Below are positions 6,395 through 6,674 of a DNA stretch of 6,674 bases, one piece after another (position 1 is the stretch's first letter; each line of letters opens with the position of its first letter). The position numbers and the translations under genes are program-made. This stretch comes from Nitrospiraceae bacterium. GTDB taxonomy: Bacteria > Nitrospirota > Nitrospiria > Nitrospirales > Nitrospiraceae. The notes under the pieces are model-generated. The model was not told where the DNA came from and made no database searches. It saw nothing but the letters and a program-made list of their open reading frames with translations. The stretch is taken from assembly GCA_005800255.1 (NCBI GenBank), contig SYGW01000049.1, forward strand, positions 1 to 6,674, in the 5' to 3' direction.

Positions 6395-6674
6395 TTAGTG
6401 GTGGTGCTGACACCCCGGATCGTGAGTATGTTGCTCCGGCGCCGGAGGCGGCATGAACTGTTGTCCCGGCAAGATGATGTGGCCTGCTTCACGTTGTTTG
6501 GTGAGATGGGTCGCGATCTCGGGATGGTAGGCCCGCACATAGCCGATGAGCCCGTCCAGAAATCGGTGCGATTGGAAGTCCGTGCCTGAAAAGTTCGAAA
6601 CGAAGGCAATCGCACGGTCCAGGATCTCCGGCGCGGAGGACGTATCGGCGATCTGCTGCGGGTTTTGCTTCTTG
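6395..6674 (-). CDS. Unrecognised protein with His-rich C-terminus, C-terminal 92 codons, truncated by the window edge
   Basis: I do not recognise this family. On the minus strand a frame is open from 6673 to the TAA at 6397-6395, and its start lies beyond the right edge. The composition looks like a real soluble protein: a mixed helical stretch (EILDRAIAFVSNF, FLDGLIGYVRAYHPEIATHL) followed by a proline-rich tail (QQFMPPPAPE). The end is HTHDPGCQHHH, with five His and one Cys in the last eleven residues, which could bind a metal. No signal peptide or membrane segment is visible in this part. It precedes the PilZ gene on the same strand, separated only by the hairpin repeat and 22 bp, so the two may once have been co-transcribed. 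The opposite-strand frame at 6398-6589 is weaker and shows no domain. Confidence 0.65.
   Translation of the reverse strand, partial: KKQNPQQIADTSSAPEILDRAIAFVSNFSGTDFQSHRFLDGLIGYVRAYHPEIATHLTKQREAGHIILPGQQFMPPPAPEQHTHDPGCQHHH

Noticed and set aside
6398..6589. 63-codon plus-strand frame near the right edge
   Set aside because: It is antisense to the His-tailed frame, has no recognisable domain and is Arg/Met-rich. The minus-strand frame stays open to the edge and has a more protein-like composition.
1..6674. CRISPR arrays, tRNA or rRNA genes, phage or toxin-antitoxin modules
   Set aside because: I saw no regularly spaced repeats, no tRNA cloverleaf signatures, no rRNA signatures and no such gene families on either strand.

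Overview
The window reads as a housekeeping segment of a GC-rich Gram-negative-type bacterium. The fabH-fabD-fabG-acpP-fabF-rnc order is widespread and says little about the lineage. An exported cyclophilin next to a lipoprotein cyclophilin implies a cell with a periplasm. The overall look of the proteins, and a 123-bp hairpin repeat resembling one I remember from Nitrospira genomes, suggest Nitrospirota (Nitrospira-like). That assignment is inference and was not checked by any search.

Layout. Positions 1-4558 (+ strand) carry the type II fatty-acid synthesis cluster: the 3' end of fabH, then complete fabD, fabG, acpP and fabF, then rnc (RNase III). Gaps within the run are 16-67 bp, except for 176 bp between fabH and fabD, which may hold a secondary promoter. 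FabD loads malonyl onto ACP, FabH primes the first condensation, FabF elongates, FabG reduces the 3-keto product, and ACP carries the chain. All catalytic residues I looked for are present. The acpP start carries two in-frame SD-ATG modules. A 10-bp stem-loop overlaps the rnc stop codon and separates the fab/rnc block from the next pair.

Positions 4619-5872 (+) hold two closely related cyclophilin-type peptidyl-prolyl isomerases only 3 bp apart, evidently a tandem duplication. The first has an ordinary Sec signal peptide. The second has a lipobox and is probably a membrane-anchored lipoprotein.

Positions 5924-6674 are on the minus strand. Reading in that strand's direction there is: the C-terminal 92 codons of an unrecognised protein with a His-rich tail, running off the right edge; a 123-bp hairpin repeat with imperfect terminal inverted repeats; and a short PilZ-domain (c-di-GMP receptor type) gene whose two halves lie in different frames. 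The PilZ gene and the edge gene are easy to miss because neither is a simple ATG-to-stop reading frame.

I do not see a new multi-gene system here. The items most worth a second look are the frameshifted PilZ gene, the hairpin repeat wedged exactly between two genes, the dual start of acpP and the twin cyclophilins with different targeting signals.
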